From Nonomuraea ceibae (GTDB taxonomy: Bacteria; Actinomycetota; Actinomycetes; Streptosporangiales; Streptosporangiaceae): a DNA stretch of 64,000 bases. The notes under the pieces are model-generated. The model was not told the origin of the DNA. It did not search any database and worked only from the letters and a program-made list of their open reading frames with translations. The position numbers were made by a program, and so were the translations under genes. The DNA lies in NCBI RefSeq assembly GCF_019396325.1, contig NZ_JAHKRO010000021.1:41276-105275 (forward strand), read 5' to 3'. Positions 15,159 to 23,058 of this stretch are shown one piece after another (positions within the stretch are counted from its first letter, which is position 1; each line of letters begins with the position of its first letter).

Positions 15159-16255
15159 CGTGATTCTCCCGTCGGTGCGCTGAGGATGCGGTCGGCGATC
15201 CGCTCGCGGTGGGCCTCCGGCGGGCCGAGCAGCGCCCGGGCAGAGATGGCCCGTCGGAGGTGCAGGTGTGCGTCGTGCTCCCAGGTGAATCCGATCCCGC
15301 CGTGGACCTGGATGTTCGCCTTCGCCGCTGCGACATAGGCGTCCGAGTTGAACGCCTGGCACAGGTTGGCCAGTGCGGGAGCTTCACCGGGCGCGTGGTC
15401 GAGCGCCCAGGCCGCGTAGAGGGCGGCGGCGGAGGCCGATTCGTTGTCCACCAGCACGTCCGCGAGCAGATGCTTGATCGCCTGGAACGAGCCGATCGGG
15501 CGGCCGAACTGTTCGCGAGTCTTGGCGTACGCGACGGCCATGTCCAGACAGGCGGCCGCGCCTCCGGCCTGCTCGCAGGCCAGCGCGATGGAGGCCGCGC
15601 GCAACGCCCGGTCAAGCACGGGCAGCGCGCCACCAGGCGGGCCGACCAGGTCGCCGTAGGATCCGCGGAGGATTACCGTGCTGAGCGGGCGGGTGGCGTC
15701 CAGGGCGTCCATCGCGACACGCGCCGCCACGCGGACCGCGAAGAGGGTGGGACCCTGCGGTGCGTGCGCCAGGACGAGGAGCACGTCCGCCGTTGTGCCG
15801 TCGGTGACGAAGTGCTTCTCGCCGTTCAGGATCCAGCGATCCCCATCCGGTCGCGCAGTGGTGGAGAGCTCGGCGAACGTCCAATCTCCCGCAGCCTCGA
15901 CCAGCGCCGCGGTGGCGAGTACCTTGCCAGCCACCATGTCAGGCAGCAGGATCCCAGCGTCGCCCGACTCCAGCAGGACGCGGGTCGCCAGCACCACTGA
16001 GGAGAAGAACGGCACCGGGGCCAGTGCCCGCCCCAGTTCCTCCTGGACGAAGGCGACGTCGGTGAAGTTCGCTCCCGTCCCGCCGTACTCCTCGGGCACG
16101 CCCACGGCTGTCAGTCCGAGCTCGCCCGTCATCCGTTCCCACAGGCGGGAGTCCGGCCGCGAGTAGGCCGCGCGCGCGGCGTTCGCGTGCTCCGCCAGCA
16201 TCTCCCGGATCGCGGTTCGCAGGGCGGCCTGCTCTTCGTTCGGTCCGAACCTCAT
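15155..16255 (-). CDS. Acyl-CoA dehydrogenase, non-catalytic-type subunit of a pair
   Basis: A 366-residue acyl-CoA dehydrogenase fold (MRFGPNEEQAALRTAIREML; YAKTREQFGRPIGSFQAIKH; QVHGGIGFTWEHDAHLHLRR). Where many actinobacterial enzymes carry the catalytic base as YER, this one reads VLDRALRAASIALACEQ, with no Glu at that place. Its neighbour at 16252-17487 has GYERG. In steroid-degrading actinobacteria such adjacent pairs form alpha2beta2 heterotetramers with one active site per heterodimer (FadE28/FadE29 type). I infer the same here. It overlaps both neighbours by ATGA, so equal expression is likely. It retains FAD-contact and C-terminal arginine motifs typical of the FAD-binding partner. 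Confidence 0.85.
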   Translation of the reverse strand: MRFGPNEEQAALRTAIREMLAEHANAARAAYSRPDSRLWERMTGELGLTAVGVPEEYGGTGANFTDVAFVQEELGRALAPVPFFSSVVLATRVLLESGDAGILLPDMVAGKVLATAALVEAAGDWTFAELSTTARPDGDRWILNGEKHFVTDGTTADVLLVLAHAPQGPTLFAVRVAARVAMDALDATRPLSTVILRGSYGDLVGPPGGALPVLDRALRAASIALACEQAGGAAACLDMAVAYAKTREQFGRPIGSFQAIKHLLADVLVDNESASAAALYAAWALDHAPGEAPALANLCQAFNSDAYVAAAKANIQVHGGIGFTWEHDAHLHLRRAISARALLGPPEAHRERIADRILSAPTGESR

Positions 16256-17487
16256 GTCCTGCCGCCTTCCGGGCGGGGCTCACGGGGAAGCCCGAGAACC
16301 TGTTCGCCCAGGGTGGTGCGCTGGATCTGGCTGGAGCCTCCGTAGATCGTCCCGGCGCGGGCGGTCAGGAAGGCGTGCTGCCAGGCCGAGGGGCTGTTGG
16401 GGGTGCCCAGCGGGTCCACGCCGATCTTGGCGGCCCCTGGGTCGCCCGACCGTACCATCGCGTCGGAACCCAGCAGGTCCAGCGCCAGTTCGGTGATCCG
16501 CGCATGGTATTCCGCGGCGTACAGCTTGAGGATCGACGACTCCGGTCCCGGGGTGGCCCCCGCCTGCACCGAGGCCAGGGTCTTGAGGCCGAGGACCCGC
16601 AGGATCTCGACCTTCGACCAGCACCAGGCCAGCCGTCGGCGGACGCCGGCATCTGCGTCCAGCCCGCGCGACCGGATCAGCTCGATCAGTCGCTCCAGTT
16701 CGACCCGGTATCCCGCGTACAGGGCGCCGGAGGCGGCACCCCGCTCGTAGCCGAGCAGGGTCAACGCCACCTTGGCGCCGTCGCCGCGTGCCCCGACGAC
16801 ATGGCCGGCGTCCGTCCGCGCGTCGGTGAAGAACACCTCACAGAACTCGGCCTCGCCGGTCAGCGTGCGGATGGGCCGGACCTCCACGCCGGGCTGTTCG
16901 ATCGGGACCAGCAGCAAGGACAGCCCACGGGCCCTGGCGGCGGACGGCTCGGTCCGGGCCAGTACGAAGATCCAGTTGGCGGAGTCGCCGGCCGTCTGCC
17001 AGACCTTCTGACCGTTGACGACCCAGGCGTCGTCCACTAGGCGGGCGGACGTGCGCAACGCGAACAGGTCGCTGCCCGCGTCGGGCTCGGAATAGCCCTG
17101 GACCCAGCGGTGCTCGCCGGACAGGATGCGGGGAATGAAGTGGCGCTTTTGCTCCTCGGTGCCCCAGCGCAAGATCGTCGGCCCTATCAGCGAGAACCCG
17201 AACGGATCGGTCGGCAACGGCAGCAGTGGCACGCCCGCGCGGACGAACTCCTCTTGAAGCGCGCTCTGCTCCAGCGTCGAAAGGCCCGCGCCACCGTACT
17301 CTTCGGGCCACGCGACGCCCAGATAGCCGTGCTCGCGCAGCGTCTCCCGCCATCGTGGCGTGAAACGCGCGCGCTCGGCGACGCTGAGCGCGCCGAGGCC
17401 GCGCCAGCCCGGCGGCAGGTGCTCGGCGAGGAAGCGCCGCACGCCGCACCGGAACGCCTCGGTACGTGGTGTGCTCGCCAGGTCCAT
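16252..17487 (-). CDS. Acyl-CoA dehydrogenase, catalytic subunit of a pair
   Basis: The enzyme is 411 residues, starting MDLASTPRTEAFRCGVRRFL. Family motifs include EYGGAGLSTLEQ, GYSEPDAGSDL, NGQKVWQT, and LLGYERGAASGA, which carries the candidate catalytic Glu. The C-terminus is GTIYGGSSQIQRTTLGEQVL. It should introduce a 2,3-double bond into an acyl-CoA and pass electrons to ETF. It overlaps the hydratase upstream and the second dehydrogenase downstream by ATGA. That supports a complex with 15155-16255. The substrate is unknown; the pairing is usual for bulky, ring-bearing or branched acyl groups. Confidence 0.9.
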   Translation of the reverse strand: MDLASTPRTEAFRCGVRRFLAEHLPPGWRGLGALSVAERARFTPRWRETLREHGYLGVAWPEEYGGAGLSTLEQSALQEEFVRAGVPLLPLPTDPFGFSLIGPTILRWGTEEQKRHFIPRILSGEHRWVQGYSEPDAGSDLFALRTSARLVDDAWVVNGQKVWQTAGDSANWIFVLARTEPSAARARGLSLLLVPIEQPGVEVRPIRTLTGEAEFCEVFFTDARTDAGHVVGARGDGAKVALTLLGYERGAASGALYAGYRVELERLIELIRSRGLDADAGVRRRLAWCWSKVEILRVLGLKTLASVQAGATPGPESSILKLYAAEYHARITELALDLLGSDAMVRSGDPGAAKIGVDPLGTPNSPSAWQHAFLTARAGTIYGGSSQIQRTTLGEQVLGLPREPRPEGGRT

Positions 17488-18389
17488 CAGCCTGCCGCCC
17501 TGGCCTCGTTCTTGCGGGCCGGCGGAATCGGTCCCGCCTCCCGCCGACCGGGCAGGCCCGCCTCCTCGGTGCCGAGCGGCAGCCCGTCGGGGTTCACCTC
17601 GGCCCAGTGGGCATGGTTGAGCGAGTGCAGGGTGAAGCAGGAGGCGAGGGCGTTGGTGAAACCCTGCTGATCGACGGTCTGGTTGACCGACTCCTTGATC
17701 AGCAGCGCGGTCACGGTGGGGACGGCAGCCAGCCGTCGCGCGAAGGCGAGCGTGTCGTCCGCCAGACGATCGGGATCGAAGACCTTGCTGACCATGCCGA
17801 TGCGGTACGCCTCGTCGGCGTCGATGGAGTCGCCGGTCAGCAGCAGTTCCTTCGCCCGCCGGGCGCCTAGTTCCCAGGGGTGGGCGAAGTACTCCAGCCC
17901 GCACATGCCGAGCCGTGTGCCGACGACGTCGGCGAAGGTCGTGTCCCGCGCGGCGACGATCAGGTCGCACGCCCACATCAGCATGAGCCCGCCTGCGATC
18001 ACCGGCCCGTGCACGGACGCGACGGTGATCTTGCGGAGGTTGCGCCAGCGCTTGGTGTTCTCGAAGTAGTAGTGCCATTCCTGGAGCATCCGGCGTTCCG
18101 CGCCGGCGCGCGTCCCGCCGTCGCGCGTGTAGGTGGGGTGCTGCCCGGGGCCCGGGGCGCGTTCGGCATGGTCCTCCGCCGAGCCGAGGTCGTGGCCGGC
18201 GGAGAACGCGGGCCCCGCACCGCGCAGCACGACGACGCGGACGGTGTCGTCGGCCTCCGCGCGCCTGAAGGCCTCGTCCAGTTCGACCAGCAGGCCTCGA
18301 TTCTGGGCGTTGCGTTGGCGGGGGCGGTTCAGGGTGATGACGGCGATCCGGCCGTCGTTCTCGGTGGCGTAGGTCAGGAAACGGCTCAT
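17487..18389 (-). CDS. Enoyl-CoA hydratase/isomerase family protein
   Basis: A 300-residue crotonase-fold protein. ITLNRPRQRNAQNR begins the domain, FSAGHDLGS forms part of the oxyanion hole, and VHGPVIAGGLMLMWACDLIV gives the second Gly-Gly backbone site. An insertion between residues ~70 and 115 (ERAPGPGQHPTYTRDGG..., EWHYYFENTKRWRNL) is larger than in ordinary hydratases. The ATG at 18389 is the first gene of the four-gene minus operon (hydratase, two dehydrogenases, ligase). The role is presumably hydration of the enoyl-CoA made by the dehydrogenase pair. Crotonases also include isomerases and hydrolases, so exact chemistry is open. Confidence 0.88.
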   Translation of the reverse strand: MSRFLTYATENDGRIAVITLNRPRQRNAQNRGLLVELDEAFRRAEADDTVRVVVLRGAGPAFSAGHDLGSAEDHAERAPGPGQHPTYTRDGGTRAGAERRMLQEWHYYFENTKRWRNLRKITVASVHGPVIAGGLMLMWACDLIVAARDTTFADVVGTRLGMCGLEYFAHPWELGARRAKELLLTGDSIDADEAYRIGMVSKVFDPDRLADDTLAFARRLAAVPTVTALLIKESVNQTVDQQGFTNALASCFTLHSLNHAHWAEVNPDGLPLGTEEAGLPGRREAGPIPPARKNEARAAG

Positions 18390-18405
18390 GAGGGGGGCCT
18401 TTCGC

Positions 18406-19740
18406 TTAGAGGGCGGCCTGGACCTCGGCGGCGGCCCGCTCACCGGAGCGGACAGCGCCGTCCATGTAGTTCATCCAGATCTCGGAAGTCTCGGCCCCGG
18501 CCCAATGGACGAGCCCGCACGGCTCGCGCAACGCGGCGCCGTATCGGGTCCAGGCGCCCGGGGGCAGGTTGGAGCCGTAACAGCCGCGGGTCCACTCCTC
18601 CTGTGACCAGTTCACCTCGGTGTAGTGGCGGGGGAGCGCGGCCTGCGGGCCGAACGACGCGGCGAGGCAGCCCAGGATGATCCGGCGGCGCGCGATGCTG
18701 TCCAGGGCGCCGAGTCGGCGGGCCTCGTCGCCCTCGACGAAGCCGACGAGGACGCCCATCGGTCGGTCCGGCGGCGAGTTGTCGAACGTGACCGACACGG
18801 GGCCGTCGTCGGTCAGTGAGCGCCCGTTCAACCCGCGCTCCCGCCAGAACGGCCGGTCGTAGACGGCATGCGCCTTGATCGTCACGCCCGGCGCGGCACG
18901 CTGGTGGAGCTGCGCGCGGGCCACGGGCAGCGCTGGCGTGAAGGCGATCCGGTCGGCGAGCGCGATCGGGACGGCGACGACGGCGCGCCGGGCTGTGACG
19001 TTCCGGACGGGCGCGTCACGCGCAGCGGGCCCGGCCACCCGGAGGGTGACGCCGCGGGTGTCCTGTTCGATAGCCCGGACCGGTTGCCCGAGGCGGATGG
19101 TGTCTGCTCCCAGCTCATCGGCGATCCGATCGGCCAGGGTCTGGGCGCCGCCGAGGAAGCGCCGTTCCTGGGCGTCGCGTACGAGCGCCGTCAGTGACCC
19201 CGCCGACCTGATGTAGATCAGCACGTGGAGCAGCGACAGTTCGTCCGGCTCCACTGTGAAGATTCCTGTGGTCAGCAGGCGGAGCAGCGCCAGGGACGCT
19301 TGGTCGCGGGTGCGGGACACCAGCCAGCTCCACAGGGTCTGCGCATCCCATCGTGCGGCGCCCTGGGCGGTCCACGGCTCGCCGGCCGGCAGCGATGAGG
19401 CCATCCGATCGAGCTCCAGGAGGGCCGCGTCGGCCTCCGGCAGCTCGGTGCGCCCGCGCTCGGCGATGCAGTAGAGGGTCTCGCCCTCGGCGTAGGTAGG
19501 GAACGTCTCGGCCCCGAGGTCCTTGGCGAGCGTGGCGACCCGATCCTGACCAGGACCGATCCACTGGCCTCCGTGATCGAGGGTGACGCCGTCCGGGGTC
19601 TGTTCGCTCCAGATGCGGCCGCCGACCCTGTCTCGGGCTTCGAGCACAATCACGCTCTGCCCGGCCGCCCGCAGCGCCCGAGCCGCGGTGAGCCCGGCCA
19701 GGCCGGCTCCGACGACGGCGACATCCACATCAGGGGGCAT
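18406..19740 (-). CDS. Flavin-dependent amine oxidase
   Basis: A 444-residue FAD protein of the monoamine-oxidase family. The N-terminal dinucleotide fold is VAVVGAGLAGLTAARAL (about 8-24), followed by LEARDRVGGRIWS and GGQWIGPGQDRV. The C-terminal FAD motif is VHWAGAETSE with MNYMDGAVRSGERAA. Start at 19740 (MPPDVDVA) is preferred because TTGGAGCGCCC precedes it; an upstream in-frame ATG at 19782 would overlap the operator at 19756. It should oxidise an amine to imine/aldehyde with release of H2O2 and ammonia. It stands beside the NylA-like amidase and aldehyde dehydrogenase, so the amine may be the product of amide hydrolysis. Confidence 0.88.
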   Translation of the reverse strand: MPPDVDVAVVGAGLAGLTAARALRAAGQSVIVLEARDRVGGRIWSEQTPDGVTLDHGGQWIGPGQDRVATLAKDLGAETFPTYAEGETLYCIAERGRTELPEADAALLELDRMASSLPAGEPWTAQGAARWDAQTLWSWLVSRTRDQASLALLRLLTTGIFTVEPDELSLLHVLIYIRSAGSLTALVRDAQERRFLGGAQTLADRIADELGADTIRLGQPVRAIEQDTRGVTLRVAGPAARDAPVRNVTARRAVVAVPIALADRIAFTPALPVARAQLHQRAAPGVTIKAHAVYDRPFWRERGLNGRSLTDDGPVSVTFDNSPPDRPMGVLVGFVEGDEARRLGALDSIARRRIILGCLAASFGPQAALPRHYTEVNWSQEEWTRGCYGSNLPPGAWTRYGAALREPCGLVHWAGAETSEIWMNYMDGAVRSGERAAAEVQAAL

Positions 19741-19755
19741 GGGCGCTCCAATGTT

Positions 19756-19767
19756 GGTCACGTGACT
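19756..19767. promoter_or_regulatory. TetR-type operator candidate, site 1
   Basis: GGTCA-CG-TGACT lies 16 bp upstream of the amine oxidase start. Related sites are at 22945-22956 and 23024-23035, and TGACC half-sites occur at 19903 and 19916 before the SDR. Confidence 0.5.
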
Positions 19768-19960
19768 AGATTTAGTGCCCATTATTCTGCCGCCGATCGG
19801 CCTGTCAAGCTCTGACGGTAACTGCGAAAGGCGTCTGTTGATGCACGTCAAGCCCTTGACAGTGAGATATGGCCGCCCAGAGACTGTGAACACTTGATCG
19901 CATGACCAAGTCGAATGACCTGGCCTTTGAGGCCCCTGAGGCTCAGTGAGAGGACACGGC

Positions 19961-20806
19961 ATGGGACGGCTGGACCACAAGGTCGCCTTCATCACCGGCG
20001 CGGCTCGAGGGCAGGGACGCGCCCATGCCGTGCGGCTCGCACAGGAAGGCGCCGACATCATCGCCACAGACGTCGGCGCGTCCGGCGCCATCGGCGATGA
20101 GGTCGGCAGCGTTCCCTATGCCCTCGGCACCACCGAGGACCTGGCCGAGACGGCTCGCCTGGTGGAGGCGCACGGGCGGAGGGCCGTCCACGCGGCCGCC
20201 GACGTGCGCGACCTGGCCGCCCTGAAGCGGGCGGTCGAGCAGGGGATGAAGGAGTTCGGCAGGCTCGACATCGTGGTTGCCAACGCCGGCATCTCCAGCC
20301 CCGCGTCCAGCCTGGAGATGAGCGAACAGGTCTGGCAAGAGATGATCGACATCAACCTGACCGGCGTCTGGAAGACGCTCAAGGTGTCGGTGCCGCACAT
20401 CGTCGAAGGGGGACGTGGCGGCGCCGTGGTCATCACCAGCTCCGCCGCGACCGACGGCATCTATGAGAACCTCGCGCACTACAGCGCGGCCAAGGCGGGG
20501 CTCGTTCCCCTCATGCGCATTTTGGCCAGAGAACTGGCCCCCCACGGCATCCGAGTCAACACCGTCCACACCGGCACGGTGGTCACGCCCATGATCCTCA
20601 ACGATGCCACGTACCGTGCATTCCGCCCTGACCTGGACAATCCAACCCGCGCGGACTTCGACGAGGCCGTCCGCGCCGTCAGCAAACTGCCGTTCGGGGC
20701 ACTCGAGGCCGACGACATCGCGAACGCCGTCCTCTATCTGGTGTCCGACGACGGGCGCGGAGTGACCGGCGCCAGGCACTTCGTGGACGCCGGCGCCAAC
20801 CTCTGA
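19961..20806 (+). CDS. Mycofactocin-coupled-type SDR oxidoreductase
   Basis: The 281-residue SDR starts MGRLDHKVAFITGAARGQGR, matching the conserved opening of the actinobacterial carveol-dehydrogenase/mycofactocin-coupled group (GAARGQGR.HAVRLA.EGADI). Active-site Ser (ITSSAATDG), Tyr-Lys (HYSAAKAG) and structural Asn (VVANAGIS) are present, and it ends GARHFVDAGANL. ATG 19961 has AGAGGA upstream. Members keep NAD bound and pass electrons to the peptide-derived redox cofactor mycofactocin; no mft gene is in the window. It is first in a + operon with the amidase. It probably oxidises an alcohol in the same catabolic route. Confidence 0.87.
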   Translation: MGRLDHKVAFITGAARGQGRAHAVRLAQEGADIIATDVGASGAIGDEVGSVPYALGTTEDLAETARLVEAHGRRAVHAAADVRDLAALKRAVEQGMKEFGRLDIVVANAGISSPASSLEMSEQVWQEMIDINLTGVWKTLKVSVPHIVEGGRGGAVVITSSAATDGIYENLAHYSAAKAGLVPLMRILARELAPHGIRVNTVHTGTVVTPMILNDATYRAFRPDLDNPTRADFDEAVRAVSKLPFGALEADDIANAVLYLVSDDGRGVTGARHFVDAGANL

Positions 20807-20836
20807 CCCGATCAACCCCCTTGCAAGGAGGACCCC

Positions 20837-22279
20837 ATGTCCGAGGCATATCTGGACGCGACCGCACAGGCCGAACTCGTCCGTACCGGCCAGGCCACCC
20901 CCGCCGAGCTGGTCGAACAGGCGATCGGCCGGATCGAGGCGGTGAACCCCGTGATCAATGCCGTGATCGTCCCGCTCTTCGAGAAGGCCAGGGACGAGGC
21001 GGCGCGGGTGCCCAGGGACGCCCCGTTCGCGGGCGTGCCTTACGTGCTCAAGGATCTCACCGTGCACTCGAAGGGCGATCCCTACTCAGCGGGCTGCGCC
21101 GGCGTGAAGGCCGCCGGATACCGCTCCGACCATGATTCCTATTTCGTGGAGAGGATGCGCGAGGCCGGATTCGTGCTGATCGGCAAGGCCAGCACCTCCG
21201 AGATGGGGATGTACGAGTCCACCGAACCTCTGGCCTGGGGCCCGTGCCGCAACCCGTGGAACATCGATCACTCGTGCGGGGGGTCGAGCGGCGGTTCCGC
21301 CGCGGCGGTCGCGGCCGGCATGGTGCCGGTGGCGCACGGCAATGACGGCGGCGGGTCGGTGCGCAGCCCGTCCAGTCAGTGCGGGGTGGTGGGGCTGAAG
21401 CCGACCCGCGGACGCGTGTCGTCGGGGCCGATGGTGGTCGAGTCCGACACCGTCTGCGGGATGGCCACAGAGGGTCTGATCACGCGCTCGATCCGTGACG
21501 CGGCGGGAATGCTCGACGCGGTGAGCGGGCACCGGCCCGGCGACGGCTACTGGGCGCCGCCGCCGCTGCGCCCGTTAGCCGCGGAGGTGGGCGCCGATCC
21601 CGGGCGGCTGCGCATCGGCGTGCTCGCCGTCGATCCGACCGGTCAGATCACGATCGACCCCGAGTCGGTGGCGGCGACCCGGGCGGTCGCCGACCGGCTC
21701 GCCGACCTCGGACACGACGTGTCCGACGGCTATCCGGAGGTGCTGCGCGAGGGCATGTGGCCGATGGAGTGGTTCAAGTGCGTCGGCGTCGTGATCGCCC
21801 GTGAGTTCGACTGGCTCGGCGAGCAGATCGGGCGGCCCATTGTCGAGGCCGACGTCGAACCGGCCACCTGGGCCTACATCGAGCAGGGCCGTAAGGTCAG
21901 CGCCATCACCTACGCTGCCGGGATCGATGCCCTGCGCACCCAGGCGCGAGAGATCGAGCGATGGTGGGAGGAGGACGGCTGGGACCTGCTAGTGACCCCG
22001 ACGATCCCGGTCCCTACTCCCAAGATCGGGCAGCTCGGCGCCGACGCCGACGACCCCTCGGCGTCGGTCGCGATGTGGATCCTGCAGAACACCGTGCTGT
22101 TCAACGTGTCGGGTCAGCCCGCGATCTCGTTGCCGCTCCATCAGCGATCCGACGGCATGCCTCAAGGCGTGCAGCTCGCCGCCGCCTACGGGCGCGAGGA
22201 CCTGCTGCTCCGGGTCGGCGCACAGCTCGAGACCGCGATGCCGTGGGCGGACCGCCGCCCTCCGCACGGCGCGCGATGA
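20837..22279 (+). CDS. NylA-like amidase (6-aminohexanoate cyclic dimer hydrolase type)
   Basis: An amidase-signature enzyme of 480 residues with a strong AAGGAGG ribosome site. The Ser-cisSer-Lys triad is intact: Lys72 (YVLKDLT), Ser150 (CGGSSGGS) and Ser174 ([10 protein letters not shown]). These numbers coincide with the triad I recall for NylA of nylon-oligomer-degrading Arthrobacter. The start ([23 protein letters not shown]) and end ([19 protein letters not shown]) also look NylA-like, and Cys315 is close to the NylA active-site Cys. That comparison is from memory and needs an alignment. It should hydrolyse a cyclic or linear amide. The neighbouring amine oxidase and aldehyde dehydrogenase fit further breakdown of the released amine. 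Confidence 0.88.
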   Translation: MSEAYLDATAQAELVRTGQATPAELVEQAIGRIEAVNPVINAVIVPLFEKARDEAARVPRDAPFAGVPYVLKDLTVHSKGDPYSAGCAGVKAAGYRSDHDSYFVERMREAGFVLIGKASTSEMGMYESTEPLAWGPCRNPWNIDHSCGGSSGGSAAAVAAGMVPVAHGNDGGGSVRSPSSQCGVVGLKPTRGRVSSGPMVVESDTVCGMATEGLITRSIRDAAGMLDAVSGHRPGDGYWAPPPLRPLAAEVGADPGRLRIGVLAVDPTGQITIDPESVAATRAVADRLADLGHDVSDGYPEVLREGMWPMEWFKCVGVVIAREFDWLGEQIGRPIVEADVEPATWAYIEQGRKVSAITYAAGIDALRTQAREIERWWEEDGWDLLVTPTIPVPTPKIGQLGADADDPSASVAMWILQNTVLFNVSGQPAISLPLHQRSDGMPQGVQLAAAYGREDLLLRVGAQLETAMPWADRRPPHGAR

Positions 22280-22309
22280 CCTTGACCGGACGGCGCGCCG
22301 GCCGCCCGG

Positions 22310-22918
22310 TCAGCCCGCCCTCCTCTGCGGAAGGGCGAGCATGACCATGGCCTCGGCCAGCAGGTCCACCTGTCGCTGGCAGGCCGGCCGGTCGCGGGAA
22401 GCCGCATACTCCAGCGTCATCCCGTCGAACCGGTGCAGGATGAACCGGACGATCTCCTCCACCGTGATCGCGGGTTCCCTGCCTTCCGCCTTGACCGCCA
22501 GCCGCAGATTGTCGGTCAGCAGGACCCGGCCGAACGGATCCCAGATCGAGTAGACCTCCTCGGGGGCGCCGCCCCGGCGGATCCGGGTCATGCCGGCCTC
22601 GGTGAGTGCCATTTGGAGGCCGATGTTCTGCTGGTACCAGCCCCACATCGCGGCGATGCCCTCGCGGATCGTCGACTCGATGCCGAGGCTCGGATCCACC
22701 CGGGCGAACGAATCCACGAGCAGGCCTGCCCCCCGTTCCATCACCAGATGGATCAGTTCGTCCTTGTTGCGAAAGCAGTAGTGGATGGCGCCCAGAGGCG
22801 CGCCGGCGCGCTCGGCGACCTTGCGGGTGGTCGTCCCGGCCACCCCTTCGGTCGCCATGATCTCCACGGCTGCATCGATGATCTGCCGGCGGCGCTCCTC
22901 CGCTGCGACGTAGGCCAC
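22310..22918 (-). CDS. TetR family regulator of the amidase/amine-oxidase cluster
   Basis: About 202 residues from GTG 22918 (VAYVAAEERRRQIIDAAVEI), which has GGGGGT upstream; a TTG start at 22939 would add seven residues. The HTH is TTTRKVAERAGAPLGAIHY around residues 30-48, followed by FRNKDELI, a classic TetR signature. The C-terminal domain has a WGWYQQNIGLQMALTEAGM core. It is convergent with the amidase and divergent from the aldehyde dehydrogenase, whose promoter holds a GGTCA-NN-TGACC site. A similar site lies in its own upstream region. I infer repression of the whole 18.4-24.5 kb set with an acyl-CoA or pathway amide/amine as inducer. Confidence 0.87.
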   Translation of the reverse strand: MAYVAAEERRRQIIDAAVEIMATEGVAGTTTRKVAERAGAPLGAIHYCFRNKDELIHLVMERGAGLLVDSFARVDPSLGIESTIREGIAAMWGWYQQNIGLQMALTEAGMTRIRRGGAPEEVYSIWDPFGRVLLTDNLRLAVKAEGREPAITVEEIVRFILHRFDGMTLEYAASRDRPACQRQVDLLAEAMVMLALPQRRAG

Positions 22919-22944
22919 TGCACCCCCAGAGCCGGACAAATTCA

Positions 22945-23035
22945 GGTCAGTTGAACAGCTTCAGTGTAGGCGCTCGGGCGCGGCCGAGCCGGCCCGGTGC
23001 CTCCGAATTCTGCCAGATGTCCAGGTCACATGACC
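22945..23035. promoter_or_regulatory. TetR-type operator candidates, sites 2 and 3
   Basis: GGTCA-GT-TGAAC at 22945-22956 is next to the regulator start. GGTCA-CA-TGACC at 23024-23035 is 24 bp before the aldehyde dehydrogenase GTG. The second has perfect half-sites. Confidence 0.5.
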
Positions 23036-23058
23036 ACACCGGGCCAGGGAGGCTCACC

